From Escherichia sp. E4742 (GTDB taxonomy: Bacteria; Pseudomonadota; Gammaproteobacteria; Enterobacterales; Enterobacteriaceae): a stretch of 64,000 nucleotides of DNA. Below are positions 18,301-26,367 of this stretch, piece by piece. The notes beneath the pieces are model-generated. The model was not told the DNA's origin, made no database searches, and saw only the letters and a list, made by a program, of their open reading frames with translations. The position numbers and the translations under genes were made by a program. The stretch lies in the NCBI RefSeq assembly GCF_005843885.1, contig NZ_CP040443.1, positions 4,340,001 through 4,404,000 on the forward strand, in the 5' to 3' direction. Position 1 is the stretch's first letter, and each line of letters starts with the position of its first letter.

Positions 18301-19125
18301 GCCCTGAGCGAGTTTACCGGTCGTGACCATACGCATCTGGCGCTGAATAAAGAAGACGAGAAGATCCGCTTCCGCGATATTCAGGCACAGCCGCGCAAAA
18401 TTATCTCCAGCCCGACCTGGTCTGGTCTGGAAGATGAACACGTTTCTTACAACGCCGGTTACACCAACGTTCACGAGCTGATCCCGTGGCGTACGCTCTC
18501 TGGTCGTCAGCAGCTGTATCAGGATCACCAGTGGATGCGTGATTTCGGTGAAAGCCTGCTGGTTTATCGTCCGCCGATCGACACCCGTTCGGTGAAAGAA
18601 GTGATGGGCCAGAAATCCAACGGCAACCCGGAAAAAGCGCTCAACTTCCTGACGCCGCACCAGAAGTGGGGTATCCACTCCACCTACAGCGACAACCTGC
18701 TGATGCTGACTTTAGGTCGCGGTGGTCCGGTGGTCTGGCTGAGTGAAGCCGATGCCAAAGATCTGGGTATTGCCGATAACGACTGGATTGAAGTCTTCAA
18801 CAGCAACGGTGCACTGACTGCCCGTGCGGTTGTCAGCCAGCGTGTTCCGGCAGGGATGACCATGATGTACCACGCGCAGGAACGTATTGTTAACCTGCCT
18901 GGTTCGGAAATTACCCAACAGCGTGGGGGTATCCATAACTCGGTCACCCGTATCACGCCGAAACCGACGCATATGATCGGCGGCTATGCCCATCTGGCAT
19001 ACGGCTTTAACTACTACGGCACTGTAGGTTCTAACCGCGATGAGTTTGTTGTAGTGCGTAAGATGAAGAACATTGACTGGTTAGATGGCGAAGGCAATGA
19101 CCAGGTACAGGAGAGCGTAAAATGA
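15382..19125 (+). CDS. narG: Nitrate reductase A alpha subunit
   Basis: Catalytic subunit facing the cytoplasm. It reduces nitrate to nitrite at a bis-molybdopterin guanine dinucleotide centre. At 1247 residues it has the normal length. Near residue 50 the FS0 cluster ligands appear as HGVNCTGSCSWK, with a further Cys near 93 (EPRGCPRGA). The Asp that binds molybdenum is in the SDxxxxxG-type region typical of the DMSO-reductase family. It has no Tat leader with RR, as expected for an inner-face enzyme. Its stop overlaps narH by 4 bases. Confidence 0.99.
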   Translation: MSKFLDRFRYFKQKGETFADGHGQLLNTNRDWEDGYRQRWQHDKIVRSTHGVNCTGSCSWKIYVKNGLVTWETQQTDYPRTRPDLPNHEPRGCPRGASYSWYLYSANRLKYPMMRKRLMKMWREAKALHSDPVEAWASIIEDADKAKSFKQARGRGGFVRSSWQEVNELIAASNVYTIKHYGPDRVAGFSPIPAMSMVSYASGARYLSLIGGTCLSFYDWYCDLPPASPQTWGEQTDVPESADWYNSSYIIAWGSNVPQTRTPDAHFFTEVRYKGTKTVAVTPDYAEIAKLCDLWLAPKQGTDAAMALAMGHVMLREFHLDNPSQYFTDYVRRYTDMPMLVMLEERDGYYAAGRMLRAADLVDALGQENNPEWKTVAFNTNGEMVAPNGSIGFRWGEKGKWNLEQRDGKTGEETELQLSLLGSQDEIAEVGFPYFGGDGTEHFNKVELENILLHKLPVKRLQLADGSTALVTTVYDLTLANYGLERGLNDVNCATSYDDVKAYTPAWAEQITGVSRSQIIRIAREFADNADKTHGRSMIIVGAGLNHWYHLDMNYRGLINMLIFCGCVGQSGGGWAHYVGQEKLRPQTGWQPLAFALDWQRPARHMNSTSYFYNHSSQWRYETVTAEELLSPMADKSRYTGHLIDFNVRAERMGWLPSAPQLGTNPLTIAREAEKAGMNPVDYTVKSLKDGSIRFAAEQPENGKNHPRNLFIWRSNLLGSSGKGHEFMLKYLLGTEHGIQGKDLGQQGGVKPEEVDWQDNGLEGKLDLVVTLDFRLSSTCLYSDIILPTATWYEKDDMNTSDMHPFIHPLSAAVDPAWEAKSDWEIYKAIAKKFSEVCVGHLGKETDIVTLPIQHDSAAELAQPLDVKDWKKGECDLIPGKTAPHIMVVERDYPATYERFTSIGPLMEKIGNGGKGIAWNTQSEMDLLRKLNYTKAEGPAKGQPMLNTAIDAAEMILTLAPETNGQVAVKAWAALSEFTGRDHTHLALNKEDEKIRFRDIQAQPRKIISSPTWSGLEDEHVSYNAGYTNVHELIPWRTLSGRQQLYQDHQWMRDFGESLLVYRPPIDTRSVKEVMGQKSNGNPEKALNFLTPHQKWGIHSTYSDNLLMLTLGRGGPVVWLSEADAKDLGIADNDWIEVFNSNGALTARAVVSQRVPAGMTMMYHAQERIVNLPGSEITQQRGGIHNSVTRITPKPTHMIGGYAHLAYGFNYYGTVGSNRDEFVVVRKMKNIDWLDGEGNDQVQESVK

Positions 19126-20660
19126 AAATTCGTTCACAAGTCGGCATGGTGCTGAATCTCGATAAGTGCATCGGCTGCCACACCTGTTCAGTTACCTGTA
19201 AAAACGTCTGGACCAGCCGCGAAGGCGTGGAATACGCGTGGTTCAACAACGTTGAAACCAAGCCGGGTCAGGGCTTCCCGACCGACTGGGAAAACCAGGA
19301 AAAATATAAAGGTGGCTGGATCCGTAAAATCAACGGCAAACTGCAACCGCGCATGGGTAACCGCGCCATGCTGCTGGGTAAAATCTTCGCTAACCCGCAT
19401 CTGCCGGGTATCGACGATTATTACGAGCCGTTCGATTTTGATTATCAGAACCTGCATACCGCGCCGGAAGGCAGCAAATCACAGCCGATTGCCCGTCCGC
19501 GTTCGCTGATTACCGGCGAACGGATGGCGAAAATCGAAAAAGGACCGAACTGGGAAGATGACCTGGGCGGTGAGTTTGACAAGCTGGCGAAAGACAAGAA
19601 CTTCGACAACATCCAGAAGGCGATGTATAGCCAGTTCGAAAACACCTTCATGATGTATTTGCCGCGCCTGTGCGAACACTGCCTGAACCCGGCATGTGTG
19701 GCGACCTGCCCGAGCGGTGCGATTTACAAGCGTGAAGAAGATGGCATCGTCCTGATCGATCAGGACAAATGCCGTGGCTGGCGTATGTGCATCACCGGAT
19801 GCCCGTACAAAAAAATCTACTTCAACTGGAAGAGCGGTAAGTCTGAGAAGTGCATTTTCTGCTATCCGCGTATTGAAGCCGGTCAGCCGACGGTGTGTTC
19901 AGAAACCTGTGTTGGTCGTATCCGTTATCTCGGCGTGCTGCTGTACGATGCGGACGCCATTGAACGTGCGGCCAGCACCGAGAACGAAAAAGATCTCTAC
20001 CAGCGTCAGCTGGACGTGTTCCTCGATCCGAACGATCCGAAGGTCATCGAGCAGGCGATTAAAGATGGTATCCCGCTGAGCGTTATTGAAGCCGCACAGC
20101 AGTCGCCGGTTTATAAAATGGCGATGGAATGGAAACTGGCGCTGCCGCTGCATCCGGAATATCGCACACTGCCGATGGTCTGGTACGTGCCGCCTCTGTC
20201 TCCGATTCAGTCCGCAGCAGACGCTGGCGAGTTGGGCAGCAACGGCATTTTGCCAGACGTCGAAAGCCTGCGTATTCCGGTACAGTATCTGGCGAACCTG
20301 CTGACCGCAGGCGACACCCAACCGGTACTGCGTGCGCTGAAACGCATGCTGGCGATGCGTCATTACAAACGTGCTGAAACCGTTGACGGTAAAGTTGATA
20401 CCCGTGCGCTGGAAGAGGTTGGCCTGACCGAAGCCCAGGCACAGGAAATGTATCGTTATCTGGCGATTGCTAACTACGAAGATCGCTTTGTGGTACCAAG
20501 CAGCCATCGTGAACTGGCGCGGGAAGCATTCCCGGAGAAAAATGGCTGCGGCTTTACCTTTGGTGACGGCTGCCACGGTTCAGATACCAAATTCAATCTG
20601 TTCAATAGCCGTCGTATCGATGCCATCGATGTGACCAGCAAAACGGAGCCGCATCCATGA
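19122..20660 (+). CDS. narH: Nitrate reductase A beta subunit
   Basis: Electron-transfer subunit carrying one 3Fe-4S and three 4Fe-4S clusters between NarI haems and NarG. At 512 residues it has the normal length. Cys motifs occur at the start (CIGCHTCSVTCKNVW), in the middle (CEHCLNPACVATCPSG and CRGWRMCITGCPYKK) and at CIFCYPRIEAG...CSETCVGR. The Trp in CRGW replaces a Cys and marks the 3Fe-4S site. It overlaps narG by 4 bases and narJ by 4 bases, giving matched expression. Confidence 0.99.
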   Translation: MKIRSQVGMVLNLDKCIGCHTCSVTCKNVWTSREGVEYAWFNNVETKPGQGFPTDWENQEKYKGGWIRKINGKLQPRMGNRAMLLGKIFANPHLPGIDDYYEPFDFDYQNLHTAPEGSKSQPIARPRSLITGERMAKIEKGPNWEDDLGGEFDKLAKDKNFDNIQKAMYSQFENTFMMYLPRLCEHCLNPACVATCPSGAIYKREEDGIVLIDQDKCRGWRMCITGCPYKKIYFNWKSGKSEKCIFCYPRIEAGQPTVCSETCVGRIRYLGVLLYDADAIERAASTENEKDLYQRQLDVFLDPNDPKVIEQAIKDGIPLSVIEAAQQSPVYKMAMEWKLALPLHPEYRTLPMVWYVPPLSPIQSAADAGELGSNGILPDVESLRIPVQYLANLLTAGDTQPVLRALKRMLAMRHYKRAETVDGKVDTRALEEVGLTEAQAQEMYRYLAIANYEDRFVVPSSHRELAREAFPEKNGCGFTFGDGCHGSDTKFNLFNSRRIDAIDVTSKTEPHP

Positions 20661-21367
20661 TCGAACTCGTGATTGTATCGCGTCTCCTTGAATATCCGGA
20701 TGCTGCCTTATGGCAGCATCAACAGGAGATGTTCGAGGCGATTGCCGCGTCGGAAAATTTGTCGAAAGAAGATGCCCATGCGCTGGGCATTTTCCTGCGC
20801 GATTTAACGGCGCTGGATCCGCTGGATGCCCAGGCGCAGTACAGCGAACTGTTCGACCGTGGTCGCGCCACGTCACTGTTGCTATTCGAACATGTTCACG
20901 GTGAATCCCGCGATCGTGGTCAGGCGATGGTGGATTTACTGGCGCAGTACGAGCAGCACGGCTTGCAGTTAAACAGCCGCGAATTGCCGGACCATCTGCC
21001 GCTGTATCTGGAATATCTGGCGCAGCTGCCGCAAAGCGAAGCCGTGGAAGGTTTGAAGGATATCGCGCCGATTCTGGCATTGCTGAGCGCGCGTCTGCAA
21101 CAGCGTGAAAGCCGTTATGCCGTGCTGTTTGATCTGCTGCTGAAACTGGCGAATACCGCTATCGACAGTGACAAAGTGGCGGAAAAAATTGCCGATGAAG
21201 CGCGCGATGATACGCCGCAGGCGCTGGATGCCGTCTGGGAAGAAGAGCAGGTTAAGTTCTTTGCAGACAAAGGCTGCGGTGATTCAGCAATCACTGCTCA
21301 TCAGCGTCGCTTTGCCGGTGCCGTCGCGCCGCAATATCTGAATATCACCACCGGAGGACAGCACTAA
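20657..21367 (+). CDS. narJ: Nitrate reductase A assembly chaperone
   Basis: System-specific chaperone of the TorD/DmsD/NarJ family. It binds the N-terminus of NarG while molybdenum cofactor and FS0 are inserted and is not part of the final enzyme. At 236 residues it is mainly helical and acidic, with the family motif in YLPLYLEYLAQLP-like form (residues about 110-125: DHLPLYLEYLAQL). It overlaps narH by 4 bases and narI by one base (TAATG). Confidence 0.97.
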   Translation: MIELVIVSRLLEYPDAALWQHQQEMFEAIAASENLSKEDAHALGIFLRDLTALDPLDAQAQYSELFDRGRATSLLLFEHVHGESRDRGQAMVDLLAQYEQHGLQLNSRELPDHLPLYLEYLAQLPQSEAVEGLKDIAPILALLSARLQQRESRYAVLFDLLLKLANTAIDSDKVAEKIADEARDDTPQALDAVWEEEQVKFFADKGCGDSAITAHQRRFAGAVAPQYLNITTGGQH

Positions 21368-22044
21368 TGCAATTCCTTAATATGTTCTTCTTTGATATCT
21401 ACCCGTACATTGCCGGGGCGGTCTTCCTGATTGGTAGTTGGCTGCGCTATGACTACGGGCAGTACACCTGGCGCGCGGCATCCAGCCAGATGCTGGACCG
21501 TAAAGGAATGAACCTGGCGTCGAACCTGTTCCATATCGGGATTCTGGGGATTTTCGTCGGCCACTTCTTCGGTATGCTGACGCCGCACTGGATGTATGAA
21601 GCGTGGTTGCCGATTGAAGTGAAACAAAAAATGGCGATGTTTGCTGGTGGTGCCAGCGGCGTGCTGTGTCTGATTGGTGGCGTGCTGTTGCTGAAGCGTC
21701 GTCTGTTCAGCCCACGCGTGCGTGCAACCACTACCGGAGCGGATATCCTGATCCTGTCGCTGCTCGTTATCCAGTGCGCGCTGGGCCTGTTGACCATTCC
21801 GTTCTCCGCCCAGCATATGGACGGTAGCGAGATGATGAAACTGGTTGGCTGGGCGCAGTCGGTAGTGACCTTCCACGGTGGTGCTTCTCAACACCTTGAT
21901 GGTGTGGCGTTTATCTTCCGTCTGCACCTGGTGCTGGGGATGACGTTATTCCTGCTGTTCCCGTTCTCGCGTCTGGTGCACATCTGGAGCGTACCGGTGG
22001 AGTATCTGACACGTAAGTATCAGCTGGTGCGCGCTCGCCACTAA
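21367..22044 (+). CDS. narI: Nitrate reductase A gamma subunit (cytochrome b)
   Basis: Membrane anchor with two b-type haems. It oxidises menaquinol or ubiquinol at the periplasmic side and passes electrons to NarH. At 225 residues it has five membrane helices. Candidate haem-ligand His residues are in NLFHIGILGIFVGHFFG (helix 2) and in FIFRLHLVLGM and SRLVHIWS (helix 5 region). It is the last gene of the operon; two REP units follow. Confidence 0.98.
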   Translation: MQFLNMFFFDIYPYIAGAVFLIGSWLRYDYGQYTWRAASSQMLDRKGMNLASNLFHIGILGIFVGHFFGMLTPHWMYEAWLPIEVKQKMAMFAGGASGVLCLIGGVLLLKRRLFSPRVRATTTGADILILSLLVIQCALGLLTIPFSAQHMDGSEMMKLVGWAQSVVTFHGGASQHLDGVAFIFRLHLVLGMTLFLLFPFSRLVHIWSVPVEYLTRKYQLVRARH

Positions 22045-22054
22045 ACACGACATA

Positions 22055-22154
22055 GTGCCTGATGCGCTGCGCTTATCAGGCCTACAGAGTCATACAATTC
22101 ATTGATATTACGTGATATGTATGCCGGATAAGGCGTTCACGCCGCATCCGGCAT
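22055..22154. repeat. Two REP units (BIME-type) after narI
   Basis: GTGCCTGATGCGCTGCGC...GCCTAC at 22055-22085 and a complete palindromic unit at 22121-22154 (ATGCCGGATAAGGCG...CGCATCCGGCAT) are typical enterobacterial REP sequences. They probably stabilise the nar mRNA 3' end. They form the left border of the accessory cluster. The rest of 22155-22279 shows only the presumed promoter region of the next gene. Confidence 0.88.
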
Positions 22155-22279
22155 AACGTAATGCACGTTGTCAGCCTGCTGAAATCATCAGTTACACATT
22201 GTCGATATTTCAGATTGTAGAGAAACGAACCTCATCTATATGATTGGCCCACCTATGGAGCAGTGAAGGAGCACTGACC

Positions 22280-23287
22280 GTGGATCAACCTGATCAATCG
22301 ACGATCTCTGCGGCATTAAAAATAATCGCCACGGGGATCGCCTTACCACCTGATAAAATTACCTCTCAACAACTGGATGTTCAGTTAAATAAACCTGCGG
22401 GCTACGTTGAGCTACGTTCCGGCATTTGCTGGCGCTATTTTGCCAGCAACGATGCCAGCCAGGCCGAACTGGCGGCAGAAGCTTTGCATAATGCGTTAGC
22501 ATCGGCTGCCTTAAAACCTTCTGATATTGATCTGTTAATTTGTGCGTCAGCCATTGCCGTACAGGCATTACCCTGTAGCGCAATTCATATTCTTAAAGCC
22601 GCTGCTATGCCCGCAGGCATTGCCGGATTTGATATCAATAGCAGCTGTGTCAGCTTTATCTCCGCTCTGGAAGTTGCTGCAGGATTACTTAACTGTGGAG
22701 CATACCGGCGCATTGCCATCGTCTCGGCAGATATCGCTTCACGCGGTATCGACTGGAATCATGAAGAGTCTTCATTAATTTTTGGTGATGGCGCGGCATG
22801 CGCGATTGTCGAGCGGGGCGATGGTAGCAGCGGGATTGTTGCCAGCCTGATCGAAATGTATCCCGAAGGCAGCGAACTGTGTGAAATTCGTGCTGGCGGC
22901 ACGCGGTGTAATCCTCGTTCAGGCGTCAGTGATAGCGACTTTCTTTTTCATATGCAGGGGAAACCGCTGTTTCGTTTTGCCTCTTCGCTTATTGAAAATT
23001 ATTTTTCACGCTTACTGCAAAAAAGCGGCCTGAAACTGACTGATATTGGTACTGTTATTCCGCATCAGGCCAGTCATCTTTCCCTTGAACATATGCGTAA
23101 ACGACTGCGAGTACCGGAATCTGCGCTTATTGATGTCTACCGTTTCTACGGCAATCAGGTCGCGGCCTCTATCCCCACGGCGCTGCATGAAGCGATGATT
23201 AGCGGTCGTTTTACTGCGAATAAACCTGCGATGTTGATTGGCACGGCGGCGGGATTAACGCTGGCAGGCATGGTGCTTTTACCGTGA
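22280..23287 (+). CDS. KAS III (FabH-like) condensing enzyme of the accessory cluster
   Basis: A 335-residue thiolase-fold ketoacyl synthase III-type protein. The expected active-site triad is visible: Cys123 in DINSSCVSF, His262 in IPHQAS and Asn292 in YGNQVAAS. A GDGAAC motif lies near residue 169. Such enzymes condense an acyl-CoA or acyl-ACP with malonyl-ACP or a second acyl chain. I chose the GTG at 22280 because AAGGAG stands 8-9 bases upstream; a TTG at 22244 is open but has no such signal. It overlaps the following SDR gene by 4 bases. It is not the housekeeping fabH, which lies elsewhere. It could act like OleA (head-to-head acyl condensation); substrate unknown. Confidence 0.88.
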   Translation: MDQPDQSTISAALKIIATGIALPPDKITSQQLDVQLNKPAGYVELRSGICWRYFASNDASQAELAAEALHNALASAALKPSDIDLLICASAIAVQALPCSAIHILKAAAMPAGIAGFDINSSCVSFISALEVAAGLLNCGAYRRIAIVSADIASRGIDWNHEESSLIFGDGAACAIVERGDGSSGIVASLIEMYPEGSELCEIRAGGTRCNPRSGVSDSDFLFHMQGKPLFRFASSLIENYFSRLLQKSGLKLTDIGTVIPHQASHLSLEHMRKRLRVPESALIDVYRFYGNQVAASIPTALHEAMISGRFTANKPAMLIGTAAGLTLAGMVLLP

Positions 23288-24300
23288 AGATCCTCGTGAC
23301 GGGGGCGACTAGCGGTCTGGGGCGAAATGCTGTGCAATATTTATTGCAATCAGGTGTGTCGGTTGTGGCAACAGGGCGAAATCGTGAGGTCGGTAAAAGT
23401 CTGACAAGCGAAGGCGCGCAGTTTGTGGCTCTCGATTTAACCGAGGCAAACGAGGATGACTGCGCCCGGTTGATGGCGGGCTGCGATGCCGTCTGGCACT
23501 GTGCGGCAAAGTCTTCGCCATGGGGCGACAAAACGGCATTCTGGCTTGCTAATGTTAAAGCGACCCACACCCTGGCACATGCGGCAGGCAGGCTGAATAT
23601 TCCCCGGTTCATCCATATCTCCACGCCTGCGGTTTACTTTGATTTTCAACATCACTATGACCTGCAAGAAACTTATCTTGCGCGATCATTATCCAGTCAT
23701 TACGCCAGCAGTAAATATGCCGCTGAGCAAGCTATTGCTGGCGCTGTTTCTCGATATCCTGCCACGAGGTTTATTCTTTTGCGTCCCCGTGGTTTGTTTG
23801 GTCCTCATGACCAGGTGATTGTTCCTCGTCTGATGAAGCAACTGCAACAGGGCGGCGGTTGCTTACGTTTGCCGCGCGGGGGGGAAGCATTATTGGATCT
23901 CACTTTCGTGCAAAACGTGGTGTATGCCATGCAGCTGGCAACGCAAGTTGAAGGATTACGCTCTGGCGGTATTTACAACATCAGCAATCATCAGCCGCAG
24001 AAATTATCTGTAATGCTTGACGCCTTGCTGCGCCAGCAACTGGGCTTGAATTACCGCATTGCTACCGTTCCCTGGCCTTTGCTTTCTCTGGTCGCGCGCG
24101 GCCTGGAGCTGTACGGGAAATGCGTTAATCAGGAACCTGTTATCACACGTTACAGCGCCGGAACACTCTGTTTTGATATGACGCTGAGTGCGCAAAAGGC
24201 CATTACAGAGCTGGGATATCACCCGCGCTTTTCGATGGAACAAGGTATTGTAATCACGGGACAATGGCTGAGGGAACATGGCAAAAATAACCGTATTTGA
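23284..24300 (+). CDS. Extended SDR, NAD-dependent epimerase/3-beta-HSD type
   Basis: A 338-residue oxidoreductase with an N-terminal Rossmann fold (VTGATSGLG, residues 5-13) and catalytic Ser113 (HISTPAVY), Tyr140 and Lys144 (YASSK). This is the layout of 3-beta-hydroxysteroid dehydrogenase/isomerase-like and OleD-like enzymes. The likely job is reducing a beta-keto product of the preceding condensing enzyme, or epimerising a hydroxyl group. The start GTG overlaps the previous stop (GTGA), so it is coupled. It overlaps the next gene by 23 bases. The cofactor cannot be read with certainty. Confidence 0.87.
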   Translation: MKILVTGATSGLGRNAVQYLLQSGVSVVATGRNREVGKSLTSEGAQFVALDLTEANEDDCARLMAGCDAVWHCAAKSSPWGDKTAFWLANVKATHTLAHAAGRLNIPRFIHISTPAVYFDFQHHYDLQETYLARSLSSHYASSKYAAEQAIAGAVSRYPATRFILLRPRGLFGPHDQVIVPRLMKQLQQGGGCLRLPRGGEALLDLTFVQNVVYAMQLATQVEGLRSGGIYNISNHQPQKLSVMLDALLRQQLGLNYRIATVPWPLLSLVARGLELYGKCVNQEPVITRYSAGTLCFDMTLSAQKAITELGYHPRFSMEQGIVITGQWLREHGKNNRI

Positions 24301-25084
24301 AACGGGCTGGTGTACCCATATTGGCTGTATTGCGCTGAAAGGGGCTGGGCTGAAAGTGTGTAAGTTCCCCGCCCGCGCCTGGCTGCTGGAAGTGGGCGAG
24401 AAACGCTGGCTGTGGGACACCGGCTATTCATCGTGGTTCGAACACTACACGCAATCCGGCGTATTTCGTCTTTATCGCCAGGTCACGCCGGTGTATTACG
24501 ATCCACAACAGGCGCTGGTGCGGCAACTTTCCGCACACGGACTGGCGGCTAAAGATGTTGATGCGATTATTCTGTCGCATTTTCATGCCGATCATATTGC
24601 TGGTCTGCGCGATTTCCCTGATGTCGCTTGCATCTGTTCTGGTGAAGGCTGGCGGCAGGTAAGAACGCTGCGTGGCATAGCCGCACTGCGTCAGGCCTTT
24701 GTGCCCGGATTGATCCCGGAAAATTTTGAGTCTTCACTGCGCTTTATTGAAAGTTTTTCATCGGTGAATTTACCCCCAGAACTGGCGCCGTTTGAGTGCG
24801 GCTATTTGCTGCCAGAAAGCAATGGCGAAATTATCCTCGTGCCGCTTCCTGGTCATGCTGCCGGACATATTGGTGCGTTTGTGTTAACCGACAATGGCTG
24901 GACTTTACTGGCTGCCGATGCCGCTTGGGCACCCGCAAACTACTGCGAACTGCGAGGGCCTTCACCACTGGCGCATCTGGTTATGTCGGACAGCCACGCT
25001 TACTACCGCACGCTTGGGCAATTACATCAGCTTTGGCAAAATGGCGCAGTGGACATTCGTTTGTGCCACGAGGGGGATTTATGA
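24278..25084 (+). CDS. Metallo-beta-lactamase-fold hydrolase
   Basis: A 268-residue protein with a complete di-metal site: HFHADH (His101, His103, Asp105, His106), His193 in LPGHAAGH, Asp214 in LAADAAW and a C-terminal His264 (LCHEGDL). The pattern resembles quorum-quenching lactonases (AiiA type) and other MBL hydrolases. No signal peptide, so cytoplasmic. Within a lipid-like operon it could hydrolyse a thioester or lactone intermediate. It starts at an ATG inside the end of the SDR gene and ends by ATGA overlap with the next gene. Substrate unknown. Confidence 0.86.
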   Translation: MAKITVFETGWCTHIGCIALKGAGLKVCKFPARAWLLEVGEKRWLWDTGYSSWFEHYTQSGVFRLYRQVTPVYYDPQQALVRQLSAHGLAAKDVDAIILSHFHADHIAGLRDFPDVACICSGEGWRQVRTLRGIAALRQAFVPGLIPENFESSLRFIESFSSVNLPPELAPFECGYLLPESNGEIILVPLPGHAAGHIGAFVLTDNGWTLLAADAAWAPANYCELRGPSPLAHLVMSDSHAYYRTLGQLHQLWQNGAVDIRLCHEGDL

Positions 25085-26367
25085 TCCCGTTGACCTTGCT
25101 CTGGCGCTACTTTCGTACCCGCAGGCTGCGTTTCACCGATCGCCAGGCGCTGGAAAACTGGCAGGCAAAAAGGCTGCATCTGTTCCGGCAAAACGTCTTA
25201 TCTAAAAGCCCGTGGTTTCAGCGTTATCTGGCATTACCGTTTAACCAGTGGCCATTGATGGACAAAGCGTTAATGATGACGCACTTCGATGAGATGAATA
25301 CCGCAGGTTTAAAGCGCGATGAGCTTCTCGCCTGTGCGATGCGCAGTGAGCAGAGCCGTGATTTCAAACCCAGCGTTGGCAAGTTCAGCGTCGGGCTTTC
25401 ATCTGGCACATCGGGGCGTCGTGGGCTTTTCGTGGTTAGCCCACACGAGCAACAGATTTGGGCTGCCGGTGTGCTGGCAAAAGTGTTGCCCGACGGTTTA
25501 TTTGCCAGAGAGCGGGTGGCGTTGTTTCTGCGCGCGGACAACAACCTCTATCAAAGCGTGAATAACCGCTGGTTAAGTCTCGACTTTTACGATCTGCTGG
25601 CGCCATTTCAGACGCAACTCAAACTTTTGCAACGGCGAGCGCCCACAATTATTGTCGCGCCTGCCCAGGTATTACGCGCACTGGCGCTGGCGGTGATTGC
25701 CGGGGAGTTAACGCTAAAGGTCAAAAAAGTGATTTCGGTGGCGGAAGTTCTGGAGTCGCAGGATCGGGAATTACTGCGAAGCGTGTTCAACAATGTGGGC
25801 GAGATTTATCAGGCGACAGAAGGCTTTCTCGCCTCTACCTGCCGGTGTGGCACGTTACATCTCAATGAAGAATTTGTTCACATTGAACCGCACTGGCTGG
25901 ATGAACGCCGTTTCGTGCCGATCGTCACAGACTTTACCCGCACCACGCAGCCGGTGGTGCGTTATCGACTTGATGATGTGCTGGTGGCAAGCGAACAGCC
26001 ATGCCCTTGTGGCAGTGCGACAATGGCGATTGCGCGTATCGAAGGGCGGCAGGATGACCAACTGCAGCTGCCGACAAGATCTGGCGATATTCAGACCGTT
26101 TTTGCCGATGCCTGTAGCCGTGTGCTGGCGATTACGCTGCCGTTAACCGCTGATTATCGCCTGCTACAAACCGGGGCAGCACAGCTAACGCTAATAGCAG
26201 ATTGCGAACCGAGGATGCTGGAGCATTGCCGGGAGGCATTGAATTCGTTGTTTTTGCGCCAGAATATCGCAGTGGAGAACTTGATATGGTTCCTTGAGTC
26301 GCAACCAGTGCCAGTTGCTTTTACAGCCAAGCGGCGGCGAATTGTGCGTCAGTGGGGGCGAGAATGA
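25081..26367 (+). CDS. PaaK/F390-synthetase-like adenylate-forming enzyme
   Basis: A 428-residue member of the adenylate-forming family related to phenylacetate-CoA ligase and coenzyme F390 synthetase. The phosphate-binding loop SSGTSGRRG is at about 107-115 and the adenylation motif YQATEGFLA at about 243-251. Two Cys pairs (STCRCG near 254 and QPCPCG about 60 residues later) look like a structural metal site. It probably activates a carboxylic or fatty acid with ATP. The ATG at 25081 overlaps the preceding stop; a longer frame from 24796 merely runs through the MBL gene. Substrate and acceptor (CoA, ACP, hydroxyl) are unknown. Confidence 0.84.
   Translation: MIPLTLLWRYFRTRRLRFTDRQALENWQAKRLHLFRQNVLSKSPWFQRYLALPFNQWPLMDKALMMTHFDEMNTAGLKRDELLACAMRSEQSRDFKPSVGKFSVGLSSGTSGRRGLFVVSPHEQQIWAAGVLAKVLPDGLFARERVALFLRADNNLYQSVNNRWLSLDFYDLLAPFQTQLKLLQRRAPTIIVAPAQVLRALALAVIAGELTLKVKKVISVAEVLESQDRELLRSVFNNVGEIYQATEGFLASTCRCGTLHLNEEFVHIEPHWLDERRFVPIVTDFTRTTQPVVRYRLDDVLVASEQPCPCGSATMAIARIEGRQDDQLQLPTRSGDIQTVFADACSRVLAITLPLTADYRLLQTGAAQLTLIADCEPRMLEHCREALNSLFLRQNIAVENLIWFLESQPVPVAFTAKRRRIVRQWGRE

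Noticed and set aside
17365..18678. 437-codon open frame on the minus strand
   Set aside because: Antisense to narG in a highly biased gene, with low-complexity His/Arg/Gln content and no family resemblance.
24796..25080. Upstream extension of the adenylate-forming gene
   Set aside because: It runs through the metallohydrolase gene in another frame. The ATG at 25081 with ATGA overlap explains the start better.
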